NCBI RefSeq assembly: GCF_036689865.1 | Contig: NZ_JBAHUQ010000019.1 | Coordinates: forward strand, 48,083-112,082 | DNA length: 64,000 nucleotides | Origin: Magnetococcus sp. PR-3 | GTDB lineage: Bacteria > Pseudomonadota > Magnetococcia > Magnetococcales > Magnetococcaceae | Direction: 5' to 3' | Shown here: piece after piece, positions 36,052 to 44,258 of the stretch | How the letters are laid out: every line of letters starts with the position of its first letter | Numbering within the stretch: the stretch's first letter is position 1 | Position numbers and translations under genes: made by a program | Notes under the pieces: generated by a model | Told to the model about the DNA's origin: nothing | The model's database searches: none | Seen by the model: only the letters and a program-made list of their open reading frames with translations

Positions 36052-37091
36052 CCTTCAAACAGCGCCAGATGCGCCACATCCAGGTAAACGCCGATGGCAT
36101 CCCCAATGGCATGATCATGGCTGCTCTGCACCATACATAGAACCCGCTCATCTGCAGGGGTTTTTAAGGTGTAGAGATAGTTAGAGCCACGGAAGGCACG
36201 CTCCACGACCGGCAACTGCATGCTACTATGATCATCATGAATCAGATCATCTGGCCGAATAAGTATCTGCACCGCTGATCCGTCGGTAAAATGCTCCTGA
36301 ACGGGACCGGTGATCAAACCCAAAGAGGTTTTAATTCCTTCACGCCCCTGCACCACCCCCGGTAACATCACACCTTGGCCAATAAAGTCTGCCACCATAG
36401 GATCATGTGGGCGGTGGTATAGCCCGTAGGCGCTATCCCACTGCCGTAGGGTCCCCTCCCCCAGCACACCAATTTCATCCGCCATGGTGAAGGCCTCATG
36501 CTGATCATGGGTAACCAAAATAGCGGTTACACCATCCTCCTTAAGCACCCGGCGAATATCCCTGGCCAGCTGCTCGCGCAACTCGGTATCCATACTGGAG
36601 AAGGGTTCATCCAACAATAAAATTTCAGGCTTGGGCGCAATGGCACGGGCTAAAGCCACACGCTGTTGCTGCCCACCTGAGAGTTGATGGGGGTGATGTT
36701 TACCATGCTCGGTCAACTCCACCAACGCTAAGAGCGTCCTGACCCTTTCATTTTTTTCCTTGCGGCTTAGGTGCCTTAGCCCAAAGCCAATATTCTGTTC
36801 TACATTTAAGTGTGGGAAGAGCGCAAAATCCTGAAAGACCATCCCTACCCGGCGTTTTTCAGGCGGGGTTGTTTGACCAGGCTGAGAGACTACCCCCCCC
36901 CGTAGACGAATCTCCCCTTGAGAGAGCGGCTCAAAGCCAGCAATGGCCCGTAGCAAGGAGGTTTTCCCGCAACCACTAGGCCCAAGCAGACAGCCGATAT
37001 GACCCGGTTTTAAGGTGAAATTCACCCCATGCACCACCGGATCTTCACCATAACTTACCGCCGCATTGATAACCTGTAACTGTTCTTCCAT
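36048..37091 (-). CDS. fbpC: ferric iron ABC transporter, ATP-binding subunit (FbpC-like)
   Basis: 347 residues, within the range for FbpC/PotA-type ATPases with a C-terminal TOBE region. Walker A is GPSGCGKTSL, the Q-loop is in VFQDFALFPHLNVEQNIGFG, the signature is LSGGQQQRVALARA, Walker B is ILLLDEPFSSMD, and the H-loop is LVTHDQHEAF. The TOBE part (about 240-345) follows. It energises uptake of Fe(III) from the periplasm through the adjacent permease. It lies 9 bp downstream of the permease gene on the same strand; the binding-protein gene is first in the unit. The stop region overlaps the convergent 78-residue ORF. Confidence 0.9.
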   Translation of the reverse strand: MEEQLQVINAAVSYGEDPVVHGVNFTLKPGHIGCLLGPSGCGKTSLLRAIAGFEPLSQGEIRLRGGVVSQPGQTTPPEKRRVGMVFQDFALFPHLNVEQNIGFGLRHLSRKEKNERVRTLLALVELTEHGKHHPHQLSGGQQQRVALARAIAPKPEILLLDEPFSSMDTELREQLARDIRRVLKEDGVTAILVTHDQHEAFTMADEIGVLGEGTLRQWDSAYGLYHRPHDPMVADFIGQGVMLPGVVQGREGIKTSLGLITGPVQEHFTDGSAVQILIRPDDLIHDDHSSMQLPVVERAFRGSNYLYTLKTPADERVLCMVQSSHDHAIGDAIGVYLDVAHLALFEG

Positions 37092-37100
37092 GGGAGACCT

Positions 37101-38768
37101 CTACGACTTGCTATGTCGGGATTTTGTAATGGAGAGACTAAGCAGAACAACGGGAATAATCCCCACTGCCACAATGGCCAAGGAGGCTGGAGCCGCATCG
37201 GCCAACCGCTCATCAGATGCCAACTCATAGGCCCTTACCGCCAGGGTATTAAAGTTGAACGGACGCAAAATCAAAGTTGCTGGTAGCTCTTTAAGCACAT
37301 CCACAAAGACCAACAATAGCGCGGTAAGCAGAGATCCTTTAAGGATCGGCAAATGTACCTGCCCCAAAATAGCACCAGACCCATAGCCCAAGGAGCGGGC
37401 AGCTTCATCCAAACTGGGTTTTATTCTCCCCAGACCGGTCTCAACCGTTTGTAAGGAAACCGCAAGAAACCGAACCATGTAGGCAAAAACCAAAGCGACC
37501 AACGTACCGCTAAGCAATAGCCCCGTTGAAAGGTCAAACTGATCACGCATCCAGCTATCTACAGTATTATCCAACCAGGCAAAGGGAATAATCACCCCCA
37601 CCGCGATCACCGTACCTGGCACGGCATACCCCATTCCTGCCAACCGCACCATAAAACCGATCAAACGACTTTTCCGGTTTAAACGCTGCCCATAGCCTAA
37701 AAACAGTGCCAAAAGCAGCGCTAAAAGAGAGGCCACCCCACCCAACATGAGCGTATTCACAATTAACTCAAGAAAAGGCCCTTCAAAAGGATCTTCAGCG
37801 ACCGTAAAGGCCCAAACAGCCAACTGACCCGCCGGCAACAAAAAGCCTAAAAGTACCGCCCCACCACAAAAGAGCAAAGCCCCCCACTTGGCCCACCCCT
37901 GCAGGTTTATTCGCCGGAGATCTTGATGACGCTGGCTGGTTTGGTGATAACGGTTACGTTTACGGCTGTGTCTTTCCAAAAGGATCAAAGTGAAGACAAA
38001 AAGCAGCAATACAGCTGAAAGCTGGGCCGCCGCTGGTGCGCTGTCCAGACCATACCAGGTTCTAAAAATACCAGTGGTAAAGGTGTTGACCCCAAAATAT
38101 TGAACGGTCCCATAGTCCGCTAAGGTTTCCATAAGCGCGAGGGAGAGACCCGCAACAATGGCCGGTCGAGCCAACGGCAGCGCCACGGTAAAGAAAGTAC
38201 GCCACGGACCGTTGCCCAGTGTACGGCTGACATCCATGACACAGAGAGATTGGTTAAGAAAAGTCGCGCGGGTCAGTAGATAGACATAGGGGTAGAGCAC
38301 CAGTGTCAGCATAATGGCCGCACCTTCTAAGGAGCGGACCTCAGGAAACCAGTACTCCCGGTAGCCCAGGCCGGTCAACTCCCGGATGAAGGTTTGAATG
38401 GGGCCACTAAAATCCAACACACCTGTATAGGTATAGGCAATGATATAGGCGGGCATGGCCAGCGGTAACAACAGAGCCCACTCAAAGATATTACGGCCGG
38501 GGAATTGACACATAGAGGCCAACCAGGCTGTGCCCACCCCCAGAATTAAGGTCCCAATGGCAACACCCAACATAAGCAGCAGGGAGTTCTCAACATAGTC
38601 TTTTAAAACAGTATCAACCAGATGTGTCCAAACTTCACCCGCCGGAATAAACAGATAGCCCGTTACCACAAGAACAGGGAGTGCCAGCAGCACCGCAATA
38701 CTGGATGTACTAATGGACCAGCCATTTAAACCTGAGGTAACCGTTGCAAGCTTAGCACTTGGGGGCAT
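37101..38768 (-). CDS. fbpB: ferric iron ABC transporter, fused two-domain permease (FbpB-like)
   Basis: 555 residues containing two BPD_transp_1 domains in tandem, each with about six helices, as in FbpB/SfuB. The EAA loops that dock the ATPase are visible in the first half (VMDVSRTLGNGPWRTFFTVA) and second half (DEAARSLGYGSGAILGQVHL). The first domain spans about 55-260, the second about 320-545, joined by a basic cytoplasmic loop (RHSRKRNRYHQTSQRHQ). It forms the inner-membrane channel for Fe(III). It lies between the binding protein and the ATPase genes, with a hairpin in the 150-bp gap upstream. Confidence 0.92.
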   Translation of the reverse strand: MPPSAKLATVTSGLNGWSISTSSIAVLLALPVLVVTGYLFIPAGEVWTHLVDTVLKDYVENSLLLMLGVAIGTLILGVGTAWLASMCQFPGRNIFEWALLLPLAMPAYIIAYTYTGVLDFSGPIQTFIRELTGLGYREYWFPEVRSLEGAAIMLTLVLYPYVYLLTRATFLNQSLCVMDVSRTLGNGPWRTFFTVALPLARPAIVAGLSLALMETLADYGTVQYFGVNTFTTGIFRTWYGLDSAPAAAQLSAVLLLFVFTLILLERHSRKRNRYHQTSQRHQDLRRINLQGWAKWGALLFCGGAVLLGFLLPAGQLAVWAFTVAEDPFEGPFLELIVNTLMLGGVASLLALLLALFLGYGQRLNRKSRLIGFMVRLAGMGYAVPGTVIAVGVIIPFAWLDNTVDSWMRDQFDLSTGLLLSGTLVALVFAYMVRFLAVSLQTVETGLGRIKPSLDEAARSLGYGSGAILGQVHLPILKGSLLTALLLVFVDVLKELPATLILRPFNFNTLAVRAYELASDERLADAAPASLAIVAVGIIPVVLLSLSITKSRHSKS

Positions 38769-38864
38769 GGAGAAATCCCTTTAACAAATAAGATACAGAT
38801 CCCGATTTATCTTCCCGAGCAGCCCGTTAATATTACAGAAGAGCCCATCACTTAAAACAGGTAA

Positions 38865-38892
38865 GCCGGATACCCTCTGCAGGGTACCCGGC
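38865..38892 (-). promoter_or_regulatory. hairpin between iron-binding protein and permease genes
   Basis: 38865-38876 and 38881-38892 pair as a 12-bp stem with one mismatch (A/C) and a CTGC loop. It begins about 28 bases after the binding-protein stop. Such stem-loops in ABC operons commonly protect the binding-protein message or partly terminate transcription so that the binding protein is made in excess. Confidence 0.6.
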
Positions 38893-38919
38893 CCCAAACG
38901 CTACCCCTAGCGTTATTGC

Positions 38920-39948
38920 TTATTTCCAGCCAGCACGATCCATCAACTTTACCGCATCGGGGTTTAACTCACCCAACTTGCTTAAGTTAAGGGTATCGGC
39001 CTTAAACTTACCCCAGCCGTGCAGGGTGGCACTCTCTGCGACATCATGACGTACAGGGAATTCACCATTTTTCTCGGCATACCAGTGCTGAGATTTTTTA
39101 GAAGCCAAAAATTCGATCAACTTGATCCCATTGGCTTTATTTTTAGAGGCGCTGGTCAATGCGGCGCCAGATACATTCACGTGGGCACCCCGGCCATCTT
39201 GGTTGGGCCAGAAGACGACCATTTTCTCTGCAATAGCTTTCTGCTTGGCATCCTTACCGGTCAACATACCCGCCAAGTAGTAGGTGTTGGCAACCGCCAC
39301 ATCACACTGGCCTGCCACAGCACCCTTGATCTGGTCACGATCACCACCTTTGGGGGGACGTGCAAAGTTACCTACCAATGCTTTGGCCCAAGCCTCTACC
39401 TTTTCAATACCATCCGCCGCCACCATAGAGGCGATGAGGGATTGATTATAGATGTTGCTGGAAGAACGAATGCAGATACGTCCCTTCCATTTAGCATCGG
39501 CCAAGCCTTCATAAGAGGAAAGCTCCGCAGGGTTAACCCGACCTTTTACATACATAATGGGGCGCGCACGCAAGCTTAAGCCGTACCAATGATCACCTTG
39601 GTCACGGTAGGCCTCAGGTACCACCTTTTTTAACTTGGCTGAATCAAAAGCCTGGGTTACCCCTGCCGCTTTTGCTCGGTGCAGACGCCCAGCATCGGTA
39701 GTGATCAGCACATCCGCAGGAGAGTTGCGACCTTCACTTTTTAAACGCTTGAGCAGTGCATCAGCCTTACCCGTAACCAAATTGACGGTAATACCCGTCT
39801 CATGGGTAAAACGATCCAGCAGAGGCTTGATCAGTTTTTCTTTACGGGCAGAGTAAAGGTTTACTTCACCGGAAGCCTGAGCCGCCATGGGCTGGATTAG
39901 AGAAAAAGCCGCAACAGCGGTTAAGGCCAAACGTTTCACGGGTAACAT
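38920..39948 (-). CDS. fbpA: ferric iron ABC transporter, periplasmic binding protein (FbpA/FutA-like)
   Basis: 342 residues from the ATG at 39948, which has AGGAG eight bases upstream; a longer frame from 40017 would misplace the signal peptide. Signal sequence: MLPVKRLALTAVAAFSLIQP, cleaved after AAQA. The mature protein starts GEVNLYSARKEKLIKPLLD, typical of class-F iron-binding proteins, and has the paired tyrosines NTYYLAGM that bind Fe(III). Other family segments: FTHETGITVNLVTGKADALL and PADVLITTDAGRLHRAK. It captures periplasmic ferric iron for the FbpBC pump. A pair of Fur-like sites lies 43-91 bp upstream of the start. Confidence 0.93.
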   Translation of the reverse strand: MLPVKRLALTAVAAFSLIQPMAAQASGEVNLYSARKEKLIKPLLDRFTHETGITVNLVTGKADALLKRLKSEGRNSPADVLITTDAGRLHRAKAAGVTQAFDSAKLKKVVPEAYRDQGDHWYGLSLRARPIMYVKGRVNPAELSSYEGLADAKWKGRICIRSSSNIYNQSLIASMVAADGIEKVEAWAKALVGNFARPPKGGDRDQIKGAVAGQCDVAVANTYYLAGMLTGKDAKQKAIAEKMVVFWPNQDGRGAHVNVSGAALTSASKNKANGIKLIEFLASKKSQHWYAEKNGEFPVRHDVAESATLHGWGKFKADTLNLSKLGELNPDAVKLMDRAGWK

Positions 39949-39990
39949 GGATGCACTCCTGGTAGCAGACAAAATCTGAGCAAGGAAGTT

Positions 39991-40039
39991 AATATGAAGT
40001 GTTCGCATTTGCAACATAAAAATGAGAACGATTCATATT
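39991..40039. promoter_or_regulatory. paired, inverted Fur-like operator sites upstream of fbpA
   Basis: AAATGAGAACGATTCATATT (40020-40039) and the reverse complement of 39991-40010, AAATGCGAACACTTCATATT, agree at 17 of 20 positions and point toward each other. Their A/T-rich, partly palindromic form around GAACG-ATTC resembles Fur boxes. The placement before a ferric-iron uptake operon makes iron-dependent repression likely. Confidence 0.6.
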
Positions 40040-40077
40040 TAAAATCCATCGTCTGCATACGTCCCTAGAGTTCATGG

Positions 40078-40278
40078 TCACTCTTCCTTTAACGGCTCAC
40101 CTTCTGGTGCTTGGGTAAGGACATCAAAAAGCACCAAGGACTCACCCCTCCCCCCCCTCCTAGGTATTATGGGTTTCGTACCTGTATCTTCAGGCCACTC
40201 TTTGCGTGTATGACACGCCCCTTTTACCCCTTCGAGGCTTCGCCAGATACATGGTTCAGCCGCCCCCATGTTAAACAC
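40078..40278 (-). CDS. possible small protein downstream of gpsA (doubtful)
   Basis: A 66-codon frame opening with GTG (or ATG at 40269) lies between gpsA and the iron operon on the same strand as both. The translation is polar, with two Cys (positions 10 and 21) and a Pro/Glu-rich end (VLTQAPEGEPLKEE). No ribosome-binding site is evident and I recognise no family. It may be a real short gene co-transcribed with gpsA or chance. Confidence 0.25.
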   Translation of the reverse strand: MFNMGAAEPCIWRSLEGVKGACHTRKEWPEDTGTKPIIPRRGGRGESLVLFDVLTQAPEGEPLKEE

Positions 40279-40308
40279 ATCATAGTCTTGCCCTGTAAAG
40301 GCAACGGC

Positions 40309-41334
40309 TTAAGCAGACTCTGTTTTCATATCCCGATTCAAAAGTTTGGTCACCACCACATGGGGGGGAATATCTTCAAACAAGATCGCATGTACCGCTT
40401 GAGTAATGGGCATTTCCACCCCATGTTGCTGGGCCAACTGCCAGGTGCTCTCGGTGGTTTTTACACCTTCAGCGACCTCTTTGGAGCTATCTCGAATAAC
40501 ATCCAGACTCTCCCCTTGGCCCAGGCGATGGCCCGTGGTGTAGTTACGTGAGAGGGTGGAAGAAGCGGTCATTAACAGATCCCCCATGCCGGACAGCCCT
40601 GCAAAGGTCTCCTGTTTGGCGCCATACACCCGCCCCAAACGGGCGATCTCAGCCAAACCACGGGTAATCAATGCTGCACGGGCCCCTGCCCCATACCCCA
40701 ATCCATCACTAATACCTGCGGCAATGGCGATAATATTTTTTAACGCACCACCCAGCTCGACCCCCACCACATCATCTGTACTGTAGGTTCGAAAATGGGG
40801 GAAAAAAAACAGCCCCTGCATCGCTTCCAAAGCGGTCTGGTCCATACCTGCCATAGAGACAGCCACTGGCTGACCCGCAATGACCTCCCGTGCAAAGGAA
40901 GGACCCGAGAGATAACAGGTACGCTTGGCAATAGCCGCATCAAAAATCTGTTCAAAAATTTCAGAAATAAGTGCCAAGTTCGCTGTTTCTACCCCTTTGG
41001 TGGCTGAAACAAAGGTCACGTCAGGCTTGACATGTGGTTTTAGCTGGGCCAACACCCCACGGCAAAATTGTGTGGGTACCACCATAACCAAGACATCATG
41101 GTTGGCTGCCACATGGGCCAGATTACCCTGTGCCACCAAATTGTTGGGAAGCGTGAGATCTGAAACATAAATCGGGTTATGGTGCGTCTGATTAATGCCA
41201 GCAACAATTTCAGGCTCTCGCGCCCACAGGGTGACCTGATCCAGCTTCCCCGCCAACAAACTGGCCAAAGCCGTACCCCATGAGCCTGCACCAATCACCG
41301 CCACAGCGGGCTGTTTTTGCATCTGCTCAGACAT
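40309..41334 (-). CDS. gpsA: glycerol-3-phosphate dehydrogenase [NAD(P)+]
   Basis: 341 residues, the normal size. It reduces dihydroxyacetone phosphate to sn-glycerol-3-phosphate for phospholipid synthesis in the cytoplasm. Signatures: NAD(P)-binding loop VAVIGAGSWGTALASLL, FVSATKGVE, YLSGPSFAREV, the catalytic lysine region VELGGALKNIIAIAAG, and GLSGMGDLLMTASS with SRNYTTGHRLG. The start at 41334 gives nine residues before the Rossmann strand. It is divergent from hemC, with about 265 bp between them for both promoters. Confidence 0.96.
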   Translation of the reverse strand: MSEQMQKQPAVAVIGAGSWGTALASLLAGKLDQVTLWAREPEIVAGINQTHHNPIYVSDLTLPNNLVAQGNLAHVAANHDVLVMVVPTQFCRGVLAQLKPHVKPDVTFVSATKGVETANLALISEIFEQIFDAAIAKRTCYLSGPSFAREVIAGQPVAVSMAGMDQTALEAMQGLFFFPHFRTYSTDDVVGVELGGALKNIIAIAAGISDGLGYGAGARAALITRGLAEIARLGRVYGAKQETFAGLSGMGDLLMTASSTLSRNYTTGHRLGQGESLDVIRDSSKEVAEGVKTTESTWQLAQQHGVEMPITQAVHAILFEDIPPHVVVTKLLNRDMKTESA

Positions 41335-41599
41335 CGGCTTTTCTCCTATTCTTACAGTTGACTGTCACGACGTGTGGGAAAACGCGCCCCATCATAGCCC
41401 ATGCCCTGAGATGAAGAAACCGAAGAGTCACCTGGAACTTCATCGACAAAAACTCAGCCCGTCCAACCCATAGCTCCATATACGCCCCCCTTACCGGCTA
41501 AGGTTTCCCCATAAACCACAAACCGGTTATGGACATCACCGCGCTTTAACGGCACAATGCTCACTTTGTACACATATAGATTTCTGAGGAGTAAGCACC

Positions 41600-42544
41600 T
41601 TGAGTGACGCACAATTGGTTCGTATCGGTACCCGTGCCAGCGCCTTGGCGGTATGGCAGGCGGAGTGGGTAAAGTCCCAACTGGAAAGTCACCACCCCGG
41701 CATTATCGTGGAGCTGGTTCGTATTAAGACCAAAGGGGACAAGATCCTAGACGTACCACTGGCCAAAGTGGGCGGTAAGGGTTTGTTTGTTAAAGAGCTT
41801 GAAGAAGCCATGCTTGATGGCCGAGTAGATTTGGCGGTGCACTCCATGAAGGATGTACCGGCTGAGTTCCCTGAAGGTCTGATGCTTGGCCCCATTCTGG
41901 AGCGAGAAGACCCCCGCGACGCTGTTCTCTCCCTGAACTATAAGAGCATTGCCGACCTACCCCAGGGTGCGCTGGTTGGCTCCTCATCACTACGCCGTCA
42001 AAGTCAGATCAAGGCCGACCGTCCCGATTTAAAATTAGACTGGCTGCGGGGCAATGTCGGTACCCGTATTCAGAAGCTGGTGGATGGTAATTTTGATGCC
42101 ATTATTCTAGCGGCTGCGGGGGTCAAACGCCTGAAAGTGACCGAGCATGTGGTTCAATATCTGGAGCCTGAGCAGATGCTACCCGCCGTTGGCCAAGGTG
42201 CCGTTGGCATTGAGCATCGGATTGGGGATACGCGTATCATCGATCTGCTTGCGCCGCTGGATCACCCGGAGACCCAGGCCCGCGTGACCGCTGAACGAGC
42301 CTTCCTGACCAAACTGGAGGGGGGGTGCCAAGTTCCCATTGCAGGTTTTGCCACACTGGATGGCGACACCTTAACCCTACGGGGGTTGGTGGCCGAAGTG
42401 GAAGGCACCAAAGTTCTGCAAGAAGAGATCTCAGGCCCCACCGCAGAGGCGCAAACCATGGGGGTGGCACTGGCAGAGAAGCTACTCAGCCAAGGTGGCC
42501 GGGAAATTTTACAAGCGGTCTATAACCGCGATGCTGTTATCTGA
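41600..42544 (+). CDS. hemC: porphobilinogen deaminase (hydroxymethylbilane synthase)
   Basis: 314 residues. The start is a TTG at 41600 behind GAGGAGT at ideal spacing; the first residues [20 protein letters not shown] match the family. It polymerises four porphobilinogens to hydroxymethylbilane using a dipyrromethane cofactor. Motifs: [34 protein letters not shown], and the cofactor-binding cysteine in [14 protein letters not shown] strong terminator follows and hemD starts only about 60 bp later, so the two consecutive haem genes are probably only partly co-transcribed. Confidence 0.96.
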   Translation: MSDAQLVRIGTRASALAVWQAEWVKSQLESHHPGIIVELVRIKTKGDKILDVPLAKVGGKGLFVKELEEAMLDGRVDLAVHSMKDVPAEFPEGLMLGPILEREDPRDAVLSLNYKSIADLPQGALVGSSSLRRQSQIKADRPDLKLDWLRGNVGTRIQKLVDGNFDAIILAAAGVKRLKVTEHVVQYLEPEQMLPAVGQGAVGIEHRIGDTRIIDLLAPLDHPETQARVTAERAFLTKLEGGCQVPIAGFATLDGDTLTLRGLVAEVEGTKVLQEEISGPTAEAQTMGVALAEKLLSQGGREILQAVYNRDAVI

Positions 42545-42551
42545 TGTAATC

Positions 42552-42585
42552 AAGGCGCTGAATATCCATTCAGCGCCTTTTTTCT
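42552..42585 (+). terminator. rho-independent terminator between hemC and hemD
   Basis: AAGGCGCTGAAT (42552-42563), ATCC loop, ATTCAGCGCCTT (42568-42579), then a T-run. The 12-bp perfect stem starts seven bases after the hemC stop. Because hemD lies immediately downstream, it should attenuate hemD expression. Confidence 0.92.
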
Positions 42586-42606
42586 ATCTCTAGCCAGAGA
42601 AGAACA

Positions 42607-43386
42607 ATGCATCCTACTGCTCTAAAAGATCGCATTATTCTGGTCACCCGCCCGCAGCCTGAAGCGGACACCACAGCGTCACTCATTCGCCGTGCAGGTG
42701 GCACACCACTAATTAGCCCGATGTTGAGCATACAGCCTGCTGAAGATCCCCGCCCTTTTCAAAATGCCATTCAAAGCTTAGATCAGTTTGACGGTGTGCT
42801 CATTACCAGCGCCAATGGTGCCCGTGCCTACCTTGAAGAGCTGGCCATCCAAGAACAGGTGGTTTCCCACACCCCCCCCTGTTATTCCGTTGGTCCTAAA
42901 ACCGCCACCCTCCTGCGTGAAGGGGGCCTTCAGGTTACCCAACCCAACAGCCGTTTTGATGGCGAAGCATTGGCACAAGCGATTAATGAGTGGCAGGGCG
43001 CTCAACGCCGCTTTCTATTTCCCCGTGCTGCCATTGGTCGTGAGACCCTCATCGATGGACTGGCAGAAGAGGGGCACCACATTACCACGGTTGCAGCCTA
43101 TGAGGCTGTACCCGCTCAACGGTTAAGTGACCAAGCTTTGAAATTATTAAGGGAAGAGCGTGTGGATGCCGCACTCTTTTTTAGCAGCCGCACCGCCACC
43201 ACCTTCTTTGAGCTGATGATGCAACAGGCGATTATGCCAGATAACATGGTATTGGGGGCATTAAGCCCTGTTACAGGTGAGAAAATGGCGGCTTTGGGTT
43301 TTGCCGCCCAAGTGATTCCTCAACAAGCGACAGCCGAACATCTGCTTACGGCACTGGCGGACTACTGGGACCGTCCAACCTTCTAA
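42607..43386 (+). CDS. hemD: uroporphyrinogen-III synthase
   Basis: 259 residues, usual for HemD. Sequence conservation in the family is low, but the start ILVTRPQPEADTTASLIRRA, the FDGVLITSANGARAYLEEL strand-helix and the second-domain VDAALFFSSRTATTFFELM are characteristic, and it follows hemC. It cyclises hydroxymethylbilane with inversion of ring D to uroporphyrinogen III, the branch point to haem, sirohaem and cobalamin. Its stop overlaps the stop of the convergent hemerythrin gene by four bases. Confidence 0.93.
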   Translation: MHPTALKDRIILVTRPQPEADTTASLIRRAGGTPLISPMLSIQPAEDPRPFQNAIQSLDQFDGVLITSANGARAYLEELAIQEQVVSHTPPCYSVGPKTATLLREGGLQVTQPNSRFDGEALAQAINEWQGAQRRFLFPRAAIGRETLIDGLAEEGHHITTVAAYEAVPAQRLSDQALKLLREERVDAALFFSSRTATTFFELMMQQAIMPDNMVLGALSPVTGEKMAALGFAAQVIPQQATAEHLLTALADYWDRPTF

Positions 43387-44033
43387 TCATCCTTGTTGTT
43401 TAATACATCGGCCGCCAGCTGCATAGCCTCTTCCATACTCATCCCAGTGGCTGAAGTGGCCAACTCTTCTAAATCTTGTGCTTCCGGTGTGGCATGTTGC
43501 AATACATAGGCGCAACGTTCGATCACCTGCAGTTTATCCTTGGGTACCTTTACCGTAACTTCCACCAAGGGTTGATCGGATGACAGCGTGACATGCATTT
43601 GGGCCTCAGCCCCCTGCTGTAACCCGGTCACATCCCCACTCATATAACTTGCCAGGGCCACATCCACCTTAAGAATATGCTCTTGCAGCCACTCATTAAG
43701 GAATGTATGCAGCTTGTCACAATCCACCAGATCCGGGTTGGTCTGAAAAACTTTCTGAACGGCAAACACCACCTTTTTCAGTTCATGATGCAGTGTCTTA
43801 TGTTCGAGAAAATGCGGATAGTTTTTCTCCCGCATTAACTGCTCTTCACGGACAAAGTGGGTGCCTACATAGGTATAAAGAAAAGAGAGCGCCTCTTCCA
43901 ACTGTTGGTGACTTAGCCCAACACGCATCTCCTTCCCAAATTTTCGTACTTCAAGAAACAGACTATAGTGATCGGCATCAATCATGGGCACACCGATACG
44001 ATAGGGCTCAAACCAGTCGTCGTTCTCCACCAT
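43383..44033 (-). CDS. bacteriohemerythrin-like protein with C-terminal extension
   Basis: 216 residues from the ATG at 44033 (a TTG 12 bases earlier is also possible). Residues 5-135 form a hemerythrin domain with the diiron ligand pattern: DADHYSLFLE, THFVREEQLM, HFLEHKTLHHE, and HILKVDVALASY. Such proteins bind O2 and serve in oxygen sensing, storage or delivery; several are abundant in magnetotactic and microaerophilic bacteria. The last 75 residues or so (from GDVTGLQQGAE) are not hemerythrin: a short beta-type part (MHVTLSSDQPLVEVTVKVPK) and an acidic helix. I do not recognise that extension. It is divergent from a PAS hybrid kinase, which may share its oxygen/redox context. Confidence 0.85.
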   Translation of the reverse strand: MVENDDWFEPYRIGVPMIDADHYSLFLEVRKFGKEMRVGLSHQQLEEALSFLYTYVGTHFVREEQLMREKNYPHFLEHKTLHHELKKVVFAVQKVFQTNPDLVDCDKLHTFLNEWLQEHILKVDVALASYMSGDVTGLQQGAEAQMHVTLSSDQPLVEVTVKVPKDKLQVIERCAYVLQHATPEAQDLEELATSATGMSMEEAMQLAADVLNNKDD

Positions 44034-44258
44034 CCCCCCCTGCAACCTATGAAAAACCTGCCAAAGATGACCTATAAAACTACACCGAAAAATCTTGCCT
44101 TAGCAAGAACTTACTTGTTAATGTTCATGTATTCATAGTGGAATTAGCCCAGCATTTCTATGGGTTCACCCTCCATGATGGGAATTAACCCACCATTCCG
44201 GCAAAAGTCACCCCAAACGGGGCTAAGGCTTAAATACCTCTATAAAAATGAGAAACGC

